64,000 bases of DNA from Rhyacophila brunnea (Eukaryota > Arthropoda > Insecta > Trichoptera > Rhyacophilidae). The DNA is taken from contig JAGYXB010000051.1 of NCBI GenBank assembly GCA_022495005.1, positions 310,001-374,000 on the forward strand, given 5' to 3'. The notes under the pieces were generated by a model. It was given only the letters and a program-made list of their open reading frames with translations, was not told the DNA's origin and ran no database searches. This document shows, in pieces, positions 36,332 through 49,059 of this stretch. Each line of letters opens with the position of its first letter. Position 1 is the first letter of the stretch. The position numbers and the translations under genes are program-made.

Positions 36332-38389
36332 GTAAATAATCTATCCATCTACTTTAAATTCTAAAATTCCTGTATCAAAAATCAATAGTGGTATCCACTT
36401 TTACATAATATTATTATATGAAAGAGAAGATAATTAAATTAAAGTTAAAAATTTCCCCTTACGGACAGAAAACAATTTCAATTGTGTGACTTCTGTTTAA
36501 TTGAATTCTTATATTTATGTATTTTAATAAAACATTATAACTAAGTGCCGATTATTAAAATTTATAAAAATCTATAAATATTAAGTAGATACTAGGTTAT
36601 ATTTTAATATGATCTTATGAATAGAATATGAATTATTATATCGTAGTTTGTGGGTAATTATATTACACCTACTTCATGAGGTGATTAGACCATTTATTAT
36701 AATAACAAATGTACATATACAATGACTACATGAACATTTTCATTATAAGATTTATAAAACCAGTGAATAATTTATATATAATGTACAAGTAGGTACTCTG
36801 ATGGTAATGTTTTTGAGAGTTTTCAGTTTATACATTATACGTTGAGTTGTGTATGAAGATAGTTATTTTTCTGATAAAAAAATGATAGTAAATTTGGATA
36901 TGTAATTACAGATAACCATTAAAATAATTGTTATTGCATTGTTTTACGATCACACCTAATCATAGCAATTTTATAATATTGTTTTTCTTTGGTTTAATTT
37001 ATTGTACCGATATATGAAGCAAATAATATAATATCGAAAATATTCTCAAAGTAAAAGTAAATAGTTTAATTATTAAACACTTTTTTCATTTTGGATATAA
37101 TTATGTACCTTTTGTCTGGAAAACTGCAAGTTCAAGTGCAAGAGTTGTCTTTAAGCTACACAAAAACAACAAAAATATATTATCAATCGGCTTATCATTT
37201 ATAAACAGTAAATTGAAATAGATGCATATTATTGTATGGGTTGACTCGTATATTTTCTAGATTGTTTATTTACATTGGCGGGTTCTATTCCTGGAATAAA
37301 TGAATAAGTAATAGTGATTTATTGAATATGCAAGCAAGGCTGGAGATATTCAGTTTTCATTGAAAATATAACATGGCCTGAATAAAATTTCAACGTTTTT
37401 TCTTCATGCGCCGTGAGAAGTAATCTCACAAAGTTTTCTCCTCTGATTCACTTCAGGTAGACTATCATAATCTGTCGAAACTTTTTTGCAGTCTTTACGA
37501 CATTGCCCGTCTCTTTTCAGAAGTTCTCAATACCTATAGAAATATTATAAAAGTTTTAAAATATTTATTTTCAGAATCAAAATTTACAATTATTTACAAC
37601 TAGCTCAATATGGTTATAATAATATATAAACCAAAGAAAATACATGATATAAATGCATCGCTATCATTCATTAAAAATATAATGTTCAGATAAAACTGTA
37701 AGTTTAATTTAAACTTAACTACCTCTATGAAATGTTTAATATCTTTGCTTCCTGGTTGATAAGATTTAATGTTTTGTACCATTTAGTTTCAGTGGAAAAA
37801 ATTAAAGTAATTTAGTTCCGATTTGATAAAAAAAATAGATACATAGCTATCTACATAAAAGTATGAGTCTATACTGATGATTTTATATAACGTCATTATC
37901 AAGTTCTGGGTATGTTTACCACAATTTATGGGTATTCAATGACATTCGTAAAAAAACTTTTGTTAAAAGTTCTAGCTCCAGCATGGGTGAATAATTACCA
38001 AACATAATATATAAAAAATTGGTCTTACAAATAAGTCTAATGAGAAAGAAAATATTTTTAAAATTAATTAATCGATATTAAAAAATGAAAAATATTCGTG
38101 GTATTTACGAGGTTTACAATTTTCCGTTGTTTCGATATGATTTATAAAGTTTTTGTAAATAATTGTTGAAACAATATTAGATATGTTGTTACGAGAATCT
38201 TTCACTTTGTTTAGTTTTACATAAGCCGTTGCAATTATTTTATATTGGTATATATATACCTATGATGCTATTTTTAGCTCCATGCTGTCTGAATGAAATT
38301 ATATAATAACTTTAATATATAAACTATTCAAAATTGGAAGTTTTTGACTGGTTTTAGAGCTGAGTTGCATATACATACAAACTGTTGAT

Positions 38390-38620
38390 AGTCTCTGTCG
38401 CGAGCAATATCCCTCCAGTCCCGCGCAGCCGTGATCCAAAGCGAAGGCCAAAGACATTGAGTGAATAGGCAAAGGACAGACTCCCCAGGGGCTAAATCTC
38501 CCTCCGGGGGTGGGTTTTGATAGGCGGGGGTGCGGTGGGCGGGGCGGACGACTATCGCGAAGATTTGTAGGGGTAGGCCGACACTAAGTGTCCGTGCTGA
38601 GACAACGGGGTAGTTTTTTT
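38390..38620. other. GC-rich island in the exon B-C intron
   Basis: Contains GGGGGTGGGTTTTGATAGG, GCGGTGGGCGGGGCGGACGA and CGACACTAAGTGTCCG (a short palindrome). A 116-codon minus-strand frame crosses it, but I recognise no family. It could be a transposon remnant or regulatory DNA. Confidence 0.3.
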
Positions 38621-39591
38621 TTGGGAAAACATGCGAGTGTCCGCATTTTTCAGCTGAATCATTTGGGATATTTTGCACGAAAATGACTTGCGCGCATGTA
38701 TAATTTAGCGATTTTCTGCAATGTATTATGTATAAATCTCACGAGAAGAGAGAGTTATTGGGTATTTGTGGTGAACGCACATTTAAAAATGTATTGTTAG
38801 TTTGAGAAAAATTCGTATAAAATACGTATGTAGGCATACGGTGTTAGAAGAAATAAATAACCTACACAACTAAGTATCCACGTGCATCTGGTACTTAGAG
38901 CGGCTGTATATAAATAAATACAATGCCCTAAGTCGCGGCTGGTTAAAAAATCCAAGATATATTTTTTTAAATAAATGTTGCTGCCACAGTACAAAAGTAC
39001 AACTATTTGACAAAATGTCAGTGTTGACTTATGAATTACAAAATATAGAGAATCAGTTTCTGGGCAAGGCTGCACTATTTTTGTAGAGATTTATTTTACC
39101 ATAATATTTCAGATAAATTTGTATGACACCAACATGAATATCAAAGAAGTATTTATTGTTTTAGTGCAATACTTAACTTTATTACATAAATTGATTTAAT
39201 TTAAATATGGAAAGGAATTTGCTTCATTATAATTTTTGATAACATGTTTATTTTTTAAGATATTTACATAATAATAATATATAAATTATTTATAAAAATA
39301 TCTAATTAATAATAAAATAAAAAAATTACAAATTATTAATACTAAAGCGTATTCTAATGCCAGACAACCATTTTATAAGAAACTAATTTTTATCAAACAT
39401 CAGATACCCTAAACGGTAATTATTGATATCTATGTATTTGAAAAATATGTATTATCTATTTCCGATTATTTGCCGAACAAAAAATTCCCACTAAACTTGA
39501 ATAAGAAAATGAATAATTAATTAGAAATACCTTCATGTTATTAATAATTGTTATACCTTTGAATAATTCTGAACCCTTTCCGTATTAACTC

Positions 39592-39710
39592 ATTTAGTGT
39601 TAACACCGCGACTGGCGCGTTAAGAGTCGTTGGCCATTAGATGTAATCAACGTGTTATTTAAATATGGAAATTAAAAAGTTAGCACTGATTGTGTTATTA
39701 ATTGAACTGA
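39592..39710 (+). repeat. Diverged fragment of the CATTCACTGCTGAC repeat family
   Basis: ACTGGCGCGTTAAGAGTC, GGCCATTAGATG, AACGTG and AATTAAAAAGTTA occur in the same order as in 16640-16735, with substitutions. Confidence 0.5.
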
Positions 39711-40483
39711 TTATTGTTTTTTACCGATCAGCGATCCAATTATTCTGAAGATCGCATTGACGATTGTCAAGTTCCATAGAGCAGACAGTACCATATGAAA
39801 ATTAAGTTTGAATTTTAGTTGCAGGATAGTTTTAAGGAGTACCTAGTAGTTTACTACTAGGGACATCTGGCGACATAATACAAGACATGAGATCTAATAC
39901 AATCTACAGATAATTTACACATAAAAATGTTTCAATTATTCAATACATAATATTGTCACTTCGATTCAATAAAAATAAAAATAATTTAAATTTACATAGA
40001 TTTTTATTTTTTTTTAAAAATGGTCGTTAAATTTAATTTTAAACATATAGAAATTGTTAATTATTAAAAAAATGTCTTTGACATATTTAAAATAATTTAT
40101 CATATTTAACTACATTTTAATGATAAAAAATAACCATAAGATTGCGGAAGAGTGGAAATTTACGCACATTATTTTTTAAATATTAATTTTTCTTTTTACG
40201 TATTGAGTAATAAGTCAGTAAATTATATTAAATTTCATGTTTCATATTCTGTCGCTGGAGGTATTACAATTTGTCTTAGAATTAGATTGAAAATATTATA
40301 CAATAAAAATATTCCATATGACATCTTTATGAAAAGGTATTTTACGGTTTATTTTTGTAAGTGAATGAAATTATTGTTTAAAAAATAATTGAAAAAAAAA
40401 ATGGTAAATCAAAACTGGAGTAAATTCATTGAATAGCTGATAAGCTTGAATTTTCTGTTGTCAACTGTGTTTTTTTGTTTCAG

Positions 40484-40552
40484 CCGGTGCTGTGATAAGA
40501 AAAGTTGTGGCAATAGAAATGAAACACCTTCGGACCCTGTCATCATTGATAG
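40484..40552 (+). CDS. kn: COE/EBF transcription factor (knot/collier), internal exon C, second half of zinc knuckle
   Basis: A 69-nt exon after acceptor TTTTTTTGTTTCAG, with donor GTGAGT at 40553. Its first base C completes the serine codon AG|C begun in exon B. Then follow 22 codons, starting [17 protein letters not shown] and ending PVIID, and two bases (AG) of a split arginine codon. RCCDKKSC supplies the last two cysteine ligands of the COE zinc knuckle (EBF1 Cys164 and Cys170), so the metal site is assembled only after splicing B to C. In the family the next residues are the FFLKFFLK block; I could not find that exon before 64000, so the following intron should exceed 23 kb. Sequence and phase agree with the family with no lesion. 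Confidence 0.97.
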
Positions 40553-42163
40553 GTGAGTGATTTTATTTATAATTAACTTAGGTATATACTTACATTTATG
40601 CTCATTATCAGGTACCTATATGTGATTGTAATATTTATTTGACTAATTATATAATTTGTTTTAAGAAGTGTGAAGCATTTGCAGTTTCAGTTATTCTGTA
40701 ATACATAGAAATATCATTTTTTTTAATAATATTCAAAAAGACACAACCAATTTTTTTTCTACATTCCTTGCATTTGTTACAACACCATTCCGTCATATTC
40801 ATTAAACTAAACTTTATTTTACTGAATAATTATTTTCAATAATAATATTATAAGCTATCTATCTTCATAGTTATTAAAATATTAGTAAGTAGTATAATCA
40901 CATTAAAATGGTGATTTTATATTCTTAATTTATAAACACACATAATAACTGCTATACTCTCTTAAAGTATCTTTACATGGTAGACGTATTGGTTATCAAT
41001 TTTGAAAATTGTAATTTTAGGGTAAACAACTCATTGTTAGGTCGGTTTAAGATTCTGGATGAAAATGAGCTTTTGCTCGGTCACATTTGTGAATTTGTTT
41101 TCATCCATAAAACACATGTAATTGTCGGTGAGATATTTTTGGTAGAAAAAAAACTGTTTATCGCATGTATGTAACAAGTTTCATTTAACATGGGTCTAAG
41201 GTAGGATAGCAAGATGTTGCGTGAGCACTTGCACACATGCAGCTTTTTGCGGTCAGTCATTCGTTTAGACTAGGCGCGTGACGTCACTGTTTCAGCATAA
41301 TTCTGCCTGTGTGTGAGGAAAAGAGTTGCAATACTGCAGGTCATTTTGATTTATGACCATGTTGCAGTAGAGACAATTTTGTGTGCGGCTGGGCATAAAA
41401 ATCATTTTCGTTCCATTAGTAAAAGTTAAACATTCAAAATAATTTTGAAATATGTAATCAAATTTTATTTCAATTAAATAAAACTAATATTATATTTTTT
41501 GGAATTGAATTTTAAGCCAACTATTTAATTTTGTTCTATTAGTATGAAATTCTATCTAACAGAACACTTAAAAAGTTGTTCTTTCAAAAAAATAAGTAAT
41601 GTTACGTTGATATTTTTGACATACATACATTTATCCGAATAACTCAGTAATTAAGATAATTAATTAATCATTATGCTACATCCTCCACATGTTAGTTGAG
41701 ATAAATATTTGACTTGTATTATACCTACCTACCTGTTGAAAAAATATCCAATCTTATAATATACTTTTATATTGATAGCTGAAAAATTTGTCAGAGGCAG
41801 TTTTTAGAATCCCTCAACAAAAACAATGCGATGCTTTTGGCATTTGACTGAAACAAAAGAGTTCGTTTTTTTTCGAAAAAATCGCAGCACAAAAGTTTGG
41901 CTGTACGCGAACTCTCATACAAAAAACATCGCCTATTCAAAATTTCTCTTCCGCTTTTGAAATGCCAAAAAATGCTCCATTATTATTAGGCACGCGGAAA
42001 GTTTTTTAAAGCCCCCCTCCTTATCCCCCGACTCTTTTTACCTCGGTACCTCACTGTCCTACCTTTCCGTCACGCTTTTGAATTATTGTTTTTCTCGTTG
42101 ATTTTCAAGAACAATGGGAATATTCACCATAGATCATTTTATAATTTATGTTATAAACATATA

Positions 42164-42184
42164 TTTTATATATATATATATATT
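42164..42184. repeat. (TA)n microsatellite
   Basis: Short TA repeat around 42164-42184. Confidence 0.8.
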
Positions 42185-42575
42185 TATTAAATTATTATTA
42201 AATTTGTAGATAGGTTGGTATATATTTTTACAATTTTATTTAAACTTTAATAAAACTGGTTTTCTTATTAAGTACGTATAACCCTTAAGTCAAATTGATA
42301 TTTGGGAAGAAATTAATAAACATTAAATGAAATTTTCATTCAAATTATTATATTTGACAAAAGCTTACGTGACCTGGGTTTTGCCTTTCATTATATTTAG
42401 ATAATGTATATCACTTTTGCGTACAGTTGTACAATTACTTTAGGTAAACAGATTACATATACACATACAGAGCTTGCAGATTTTGAAGGTAAAATCAGGT
42501 TACTCAAACCGATTTATATGGAAAAGCTCAAAACTTTCATCAATTAAAATAATATAAGTAGGTAGTTAAAGTATG

Positions 42576-42621
<46 letters not shown>

Positions 42622-42622
42622 C
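42576..42622. repeat. (TA)n microsatellite
   Basis: About 44 bp of almost pure TA with one G interruption, ending GTATATATATACA. Likely polymorphic. Confidence 0.92.
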
Positions 42623-42781
42623 AATTGAATTTAGATTTTAATATATTTAACGTAGTTGTTAAAATAACTCGTTAATTAATTACTCCAATATATAATTTAA
42701 CAACATACATGGCAATTTTTCTTTTAAAAATAATTAATAAGATTACCGAAATAAAGAATATTAATTTAATATATCAATTCT

Positions 42782-42931
42782 GACCTGCTAAGTAAAAATA
42801 CACTGTATATTTAGAGATTATGTCAAAACAATCTAATAATTTTACATAATATAAAAGAAACGGTAGTTTAAAACTTAATTATGTTCTCATTTCACTAATA
42901 CCAAAAACACTGTCTTTTTACTTAGCAGGTC
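42782..42931. mobile_element. 150-bp MITE-like element with 17-bp perfect TIRs
   Basis: GACCTGCTAAGTAAAAA at the left end and TTTTTACTTAGCAGGTC at the right are exact inverses. No convincing duplication (flanks AATTCT / AATATT). Non-coding. Confidence 0.72.
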
Positions 42932-43020
42932 AATATTATTCTCTTCGCATAGTTTCATTTTACTTTAATGTCATAATAAATTGATAGAATTCTGTATTAG
43001 TAAAGTCCTATTTAATTAAA

Positions 43021-43481
43021 AATAATTACAAGATAAAAAGAACTTTTTATGTACAACGTTTTTAAATTTTCTGTTGAATCATATAAACTTGACTAGACTA
43101 GCTTAAACGATCAAAAAATTTTGTACTTGATAGAAATAATACTGAAATTTTTATTTTGACATTTCATATTGATTTCCATAGTAACGCACGTATATATTTA
43201 TAATTTAGGTGCTAGGACCCCAGACCCCTAGCAACCAATAATAGTGGATTGGATTATGGATTTCTTCTGAAATAAATTTTCAGAATTACCTGAAAATGAA
43301 TTCAATTCTACTTAAAGATGTCTAAAAGTATAAAAAGTATGCATTGGCATCGTGTTCTGATATATTCTAAAAGTTTCAAATGTCTAGCTAGTCGGGAAGT
43401 TAGTTAAAAATTGATTGCAAGATTTATACCGGACAAACAACCACCGGACAAATAAGAATACTAGCTAATAAAAACGTTGTA
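43021..43481 (+). repeat. ~450-bp dispersed repeat, copy 2
   Basis: Same family as 1328-1762. It begins AATTACAAGATAAAAAGAAC and ends AAAAACGTTGTA. Sequence outside these limits is not shared with the other copies, so they approximate the element ends. An inner TACAACGTTTTTA about 30 bp from the left end is the inverse of the right terminus. Confidence 0.87.
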
Positions 43482-43924
43482 AAATACTTTTATGCATGGT
43501 TTTCCAAACAAATTTCAATAAAATATCATGATAATTCATAACATGGTATCTTTCCGACATACACGTTATTAATAGACGTATTCGAACATTCATTCTAACT
43601 TTAGCGAAACGTCGATAAGGATGATGTAAACTTTTGATGTGACAAACAATACAGAGTTCCGACAAAAAGCATTTCATTTTGGCTTTTGATATTGTGTGCA
43701 AGTAGATTGGCCATAGAGTGAAAATATTGGGGTGGAATCGACAAGGCTAATCAAGGAAACAATAGCCGGTTTAGGCGGTGAAGTTTTATTTTTAGTGTTT
43801 TGATTGCCTGTTATATATTTAATGCAAGGGTATAAATATTATGTCGGCAAATTTACAATCAACCCAGGTTTTATTAAAATTATTTTTAAAATCAAATAAA
43901 AAATTATATAATAATATAGTGATC

Positions 43925-44240
43925 AGTGGATCTATTCTATACTTATCGACCGCTAAAGTGATAAAGTGATAAATATTATCAAACTTTGGGAAGGTTTGTA
44001 TCAAAGAATTAGCACTTATTGTAACAATTACAATAAGTTGGTTGTAATTGTTGCAATAAGTGCTATATTTAACAGCACCTCTCTTGGCTGTGATAAAATT
44101 TAGAGCGAGATAGACAGTTTTGACTGTTTAGACGTTTAACTTATTGTAACAATTATAATACCTCAATACAAATATGTAATAAATACTATCACTTTATCAC
44201 TTTAGCGGTCGATAGTCGCCTTGTGTATAGAATAGACTCG
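43925..44240. mobile_element. Hairpin MITE, copy 2 (arms diverged)
   Basis: Shares GGATCTATTCTATACTTATCGA, CTAAAGTGATAAAGTGATAAATATTATC, GCACTTATTGTAACAATTAC and the inverse ending TATAGAATAGACTCG with copy 1. The centre is replaced by about 100 bp of unrelated sequence (around AGCGAGATAGACAG). Similar open frames in both copies are a by-product of the shared repeat. Confidence 0.8.
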
Positions 44241-44724
44241 CAAGACTGGTTTTATTCACTTAAAAATACATTTTTAAGAGTTACTTGTATACATATTTTG
44301 TTGATAGGAGAATCGTTCTTAATATGTATATGTTTGATAGTATTGTTAAAAATAAAACAACCATCCATGTTTCAATAAACCCTATTTCAAGAATAATGTG
44401 TCTTATTTTTAAAAAGATATAATGAGGATTAACTAGGTTTATTAATGTTTGTGTTAATCAATATTTATAACGGTACAAAATTTTTCTTGTCATCGAATTA
44501 TTTGTAAGATTTCGTTGAATATATATAAAAAATAAATATTAAAGTGCATGTACGTTAAAAATTAAATTAGAGACATTCCTGACGATGGTTAGTAATCAAG
44601 GTAATTACGTATTATTGGTACCTTGATTCAATCTAAAAAAAAAAACCATTCGTTAGTATTTGTAAAATTTATGAAGTGCTTTAATTGAACGACTACCTAC
44701 TAATTAATTTTGTGGTAATTAGTA

Positions 44725-44795
44725 GAACATAAGTGGATTAATTGGTAGAGCACATTGACCCCACATGGATTTAGGTTCGAGTCCTGTCCGAAGTT
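44725..44795 (+). mobile_element. tRNA-like sequence (SINE head or tRNA pseudogene)
   Basis: A box-like TTAATTGGTAGAGC and B box TAGGTTCGAGTCCTG lie about 35 bp apart, as in a tRNA. The acceptor ends (AAGTGGA / GTCCGAA) do not pair, so it is not a working tRNA. A T-rich tract follows. Confidence 0.5.
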
Positions 44796-45049
44796 TTTTC
44801 GGTATTTTTTTTTATAATATGTATGTTCCTGAGATGTTTCCAAAGTATAAAAATAAATAATAATTATTCTTTATTGACTTATCACGATATTTATGTACTT
44901 ACTTTTATGGTGACACTTCGTGTCATATATTCTTATTACAGTATGTATACAAATTGTCGTAATCTGTTACGATTTTCATTAAAATCCTATGAAAAATGTC
45001 GGAAAGTCACTAAACAAATACACTATTATTAGCGGGAATATATCCGGCG

Positions 45050-45180
45050 GTTTTCCTCCGGAAGGGGAAAACCCATCAGCGCACGCGTACGCCACGTGGC
45101 CGCATCCCTCGCGCCCCCGCCCCAGCAAAGTTTGTTACTACCCCGCCACGTGTGCGGTGGCGTTGCGCTATTTACTCTGA
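45050..45180. other. GC-rich island with CACGTG sites
   Basis: Contains CCGGCGGTTTTCCTCCGGAA, GCCACGTGGCC and GCCACGTGTGC within 100 bp, in strongly AT-rich surroundings. No coding match seen. It may be an intronic regulatory element; function not shown. Confidence 0.3.
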
Positions 45181-46042
45181 TTAGTTGATGCTAACTGAAC
45201 AAAGTGTTTCGTGTATTTTATGAGGGAGATTGTAATAAACTACTTTCATTGTTCTTTGTGTTTAAATTAAAATGCATTTTGAAAGATAATATTGAAATCG
45301 CTTCAGCTATACTAGAGACCCAAGTAAACGATAAAAGCATCCAAGCAGGCGCGCACACAAAACAATGCTTTTACAAAAATTCATAATAATTAATTATTTA
45401 TTTTTAATCCGGTGGGAGGAGAGGGTAGAGTTAACAAAATCAGTTGCCACTGACTTTTATATTTACCTCACCGGGTATATTCAGCATACCCAGATACTTC
45501 GCACTTTTAGCCTAGCGATAATTACCTGGTCTGAAAGTATAACTAAGGGTGCTCACCTATGAGTTATTGCAATCTGTCGGATTAAATGTGCGTGGCCTAG
45601 AGATTATAAATTTATTAAAATCGTTAATTTTCGTTTGTGACGTCCACGCAGTTTTATATTTAGACATACAGCATCAGATGGTCTCACAAATTCATAAGTG
45701 CCACAGGTCTTTTCAGTTCAGATTCTCAATCATCTAGCAAAGAGACGAAGTCATATTATTCCAGTCAACTGAAAAAAATAAATTGCATTTTTCCGTTGCT
45801 GGAGAAGTTAGGATTCTAACCTCCTTCTGTGTGTGCACCTATTTCAAGTATCGCTATATTATCAATTAAGAAAATTATTATCGTGACTTTTAACTTTAGA
45901 TAATACCAATCCTTTTGATTATGTAATAACTTACTTATTCATATGTTGTAGTACGAGTACCTGCTTCAAAACGCATATTTTATTTTAAATTATCAAGTAT
46001 CGACTACTTTGAATACCGACCATGAAATTGAGATGAGGTAAA

Positions 46043-46479
46043 AATAATTACAAAATAAAAAGAACTTTTCATATACAACGTTTTTAAATTCTGTTGAACC
46101 ATATAAACTTGACTTGACCAGCTTAAATGATCAAAAAAATTTGTACTTGACATGTCATATCGATTTCCATAGTAACGCTTGTATATAGTAATAATTTAGT
46201 TGCTAAGACCACCCCCTTAGCAATCAATAATAGTGGATTGGATTACGGATTTCTTCCGAAATAACTTTTTATACAAAACAGAATTAACTGAAAATGAATT
46301 CAATTCTACTTAAAGATAGCTAAAAGTAGTAAAAGAATGCATTGGCATCGTGTTCTGATATATTCTTAAAGTTTCAAATGTTTAACTAGTTGGGAAGTTA
46401 GTTAAAAATCGATTGCAAGATTTGTACTGGACAAAGAACCACCGGACAAATAAGAATACGAGCTAAGAAAAACGTTGTG
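46043..46479 (+). repeat. ~450-bp dispersed repeat, copy 3
   Basis: Same family and orientation as copy 2, with small deletions, including loss of part of the segment after TTGTACTTGA. It retains the TAGTTGCTAAG/TTAGCAATCA hairpin core and the AACGTTGT right end. Confidence 0.85.
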
Positions 46480-47224
46480 ATTACCTCTCGGGACTCTAGT
46501 ATATCATATATTAAAATACAGATGTACATTGCATAGCCCAAATGTGTGATAAAAAACATCCATTATATAGACTAACACTGGCTATACTATACACTATAAT
46601 ACGATATCTCTCGGTGAACTATGATCCAACCAACTGACCTTAAATATTATATTTAAATTTTTTATTGTAAAAATACTTAAAGAACTTTATTTTATAGTAT
46701 GCTTAAATATATCAAAAAGGAGTGAGGACAGTTAGCAAAACGAATGGTTAAAAGGGAACGGGAATCTCCCTCAGCCAACTAAAGTAATTTGATAATTGAA
46801 TTTGTGCAATAGCGTGCAAATGATACTGCACGTATAGCAGGAAAAGCCGCAAACTGCAAACGATCTATTGCAAAAAGGCCGGCGTGATGGCATTTTAGTA
46901 TCGGAACACAGCCTTTCGACGAAGGCAATACTTGTTTTTGCTACGGCTGAAGTATGTATACTATGTATAGCAAATTGTTTTAATGGTAAGGCATACGTCT
47001 GTTGCAATTTAATACACAAATAATCGATATATTAATTAAGTTCCAACTGACAAAGATATATGTATATATATCTTGTATGGTCACTGTATGGTATGTAACT
47101 GTCAATTCATGGTGAAAATGCATTATAATATTAATTTAAATAAAAAACAATTTTATCGAACTAATATTCCATTGTTATTATAATAAAATTTGACCGGTTT
47201 TGTTCGCCTCAGACGTTTTTAATC

Positions 47225-47585
47225 AAGGCTATACTTCAGCTGAGGCATGGTCTAAAAAGATCGCGATAACGCAACACACAGATTATGCAAACGACGCATG
47301 ACGAACAAAACATAATTTGTCATAAAAATTCAACATGCATCCATTTAATGTTATGTTTATTGTTATTTAAGTAATAATAATAATATATTCATTGACATGT
47401 TTTGTTTTTCTAGTAAATACGTAATATTTTTTAGTCATCTTTACACTATTTAAGAATTAATTCCTCCGACGCCATCACAAAACAAATTGACGTGCGAACA
47501 GATCGACTATCGGTCTCCGACTGGCAACGCATGAAAATTTACGTCCCACCTATTGTTGAAAATTATTTGCCGTTTCACTGAAGTA
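47225..47585 (+). repeat. ~360-bp dispersed repeat, copy B
   Basis: Matches 2456-2808 on the opposite strand from AAGGCTATACTTCAGCTGAG to CCGTTTCACTGAAGTA, with scattered substitutions and small indels. The two copies lie 45 kb apart in opposite orientation. Class unknown. Confidence 0.8.
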
Positions 47586-49059
47586 TGCTCTTAAGTAGTA
47601 AAGAATATACAATAAACTGACATTTATACAAGTACTAATAAATTTAAAAAAAGACAAAACGTTCACAAATAAAACAAATACATTTAACCAGCTTAAAGCA
47701 CATTTATTTGATTAAATAAATAATTCGAATATTAATATTTCATGATGCATCGTTAATAGGAATCTAAAACCGGCAATCCTATTTGTTAACCTAAAACAAA
47801 ATAATGAAATGACCACTTAATCTATAACACATTTGGTATATCACAAGGCAATTAATTATTTATCAATTATTCGAAATTTAATAACATAATAATATTGAAA
47901 CTATTATCAATTTATTAATATGAATACCTTCATGAAATAAAATGGGAACTATGTGCCAAATATTCAAAACAAAAAAATATTCAATAATAAATTCAAAACA
48001 TGTAAAATTCAAAAGTTGATTATTTCTTTTGTGAATTCGAATAGGTACCCTTAACATATTACGTAAAAAATAAAGAAAATAATGATTATTGTTTGGCAAC
48101 TAGCTTTAATTATTCGTGGTGATTTGAAAAATGCACTATGTCATTTGGACTGTTACTTAAAATATGGAGTTCCACCTGAATTTCTCTTTTGAAGGACTAT
48201 ATTGTGCCTGATATTTTAAGCACAAATTTCAACCATTTACATACAACTGAGATTTTGACACTTTGCTGTTGAATATAAGCTTGAAGTATTTTCTTTATGA
48301 ATTAACTCCATTTTTAATGCATTACCATGTTACATATTTTTTTGCATAATATTCTTTTTTATATTTTTATATTTATAAACTTTTTTTAGAATATTTAGCT
48401 CATAGTTTCTATTTTATTTTGTGTATTTATATATTATTTTTAATAAAAAGCTATGAAATCCAATGTCAGTGGTGTGGGCAATTAAACAATCACTGAAATA
48501 CAGGAGTTTTGAGAAAATTCGTATAATGAGGAGCTAGTGTCTTACACATTAGACTATGAAGGACCACATATTATAAACGGCTAAGAAGACAATTACATAC
48601 GAGTATAATGCAATATATATTGACAAAAACTTTTCCAAGTGGTTACTGATAATTAACGATTGACATGATGGTTGTCGGCCTCCGATAGCAAAGGGCACGA
48701 GAAGACGTAGAAAGATTATATAACTACTAGAATTAACAAATAATCATTTTAAAATTAGGACGCACATGTGTCTAGGTTCTCCTATCATAATTATTACAAA
48801 AACAAGTGTCAGTTCTTAATTTTTCTATACAAGAAAAAGTGATCGCCACTTTTCACGATTTGTAAAGGGTCGGTTTGTGCTTATCTTGTGCTTAAAGTTG
48901 TATAAGAAAATTTTCACACCTGATTATACAATGAATGATTCCATTTCTTATTTTATGGTGATGGAACCTAAGGTAAAGCTGGGCTACCTCTACCTACTTC
49001 GATATTCTGTGGATACTTTGTTTGCTGATGTTGACTCGTAGCAATTGTATGTATTTCAC

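Larger units (their letters stand above)
36332..40483 (+). other. Knot/collier intron between exons B and C (4.15 kb)
   Basis: Donor GTAAAT at 36332, acceptor TTTCAG at 40483; it interrupts the serine codon inside the zinc knuckle. It is mostly AT-rich without recognised elements except a diverged fragment of the CATTCACTGCTGAC repeat family near 39592-39710 and a GC-rich patch near 38390-38620. Confidence 0.93.

Noticed and set aside
37280..37300. B-box-like GGTTCTATTCCTGG
   Set aside because: No A box at the right distance and no shared SINE body.
38328..38678. 116-codon minus-strand frame over a GC-rich patch
   Set aside because: No recognised domain; the high GC removes stops and makes a chance frame likely.
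41200..42064. GGTAGGATAG and CTGTCCTACC as possible ends of an 860-bp element
   Set aside because: Match is only about 9 of 10 bases with no duplication; too weak.
35443..44004. Similar peptides (KFDNIYHFITLAVDK) in frames at 35443-35664 (+) and 43819-44004 (-)
   Set aside because: Both lie in the hairpin MITE family; the similarity reflects the DNA repeat, not a protein family.
44725..44795. Functional tRNA gene
   Set aside because: A and B boxes are present, but acceptor and anticodon stems do not pair.
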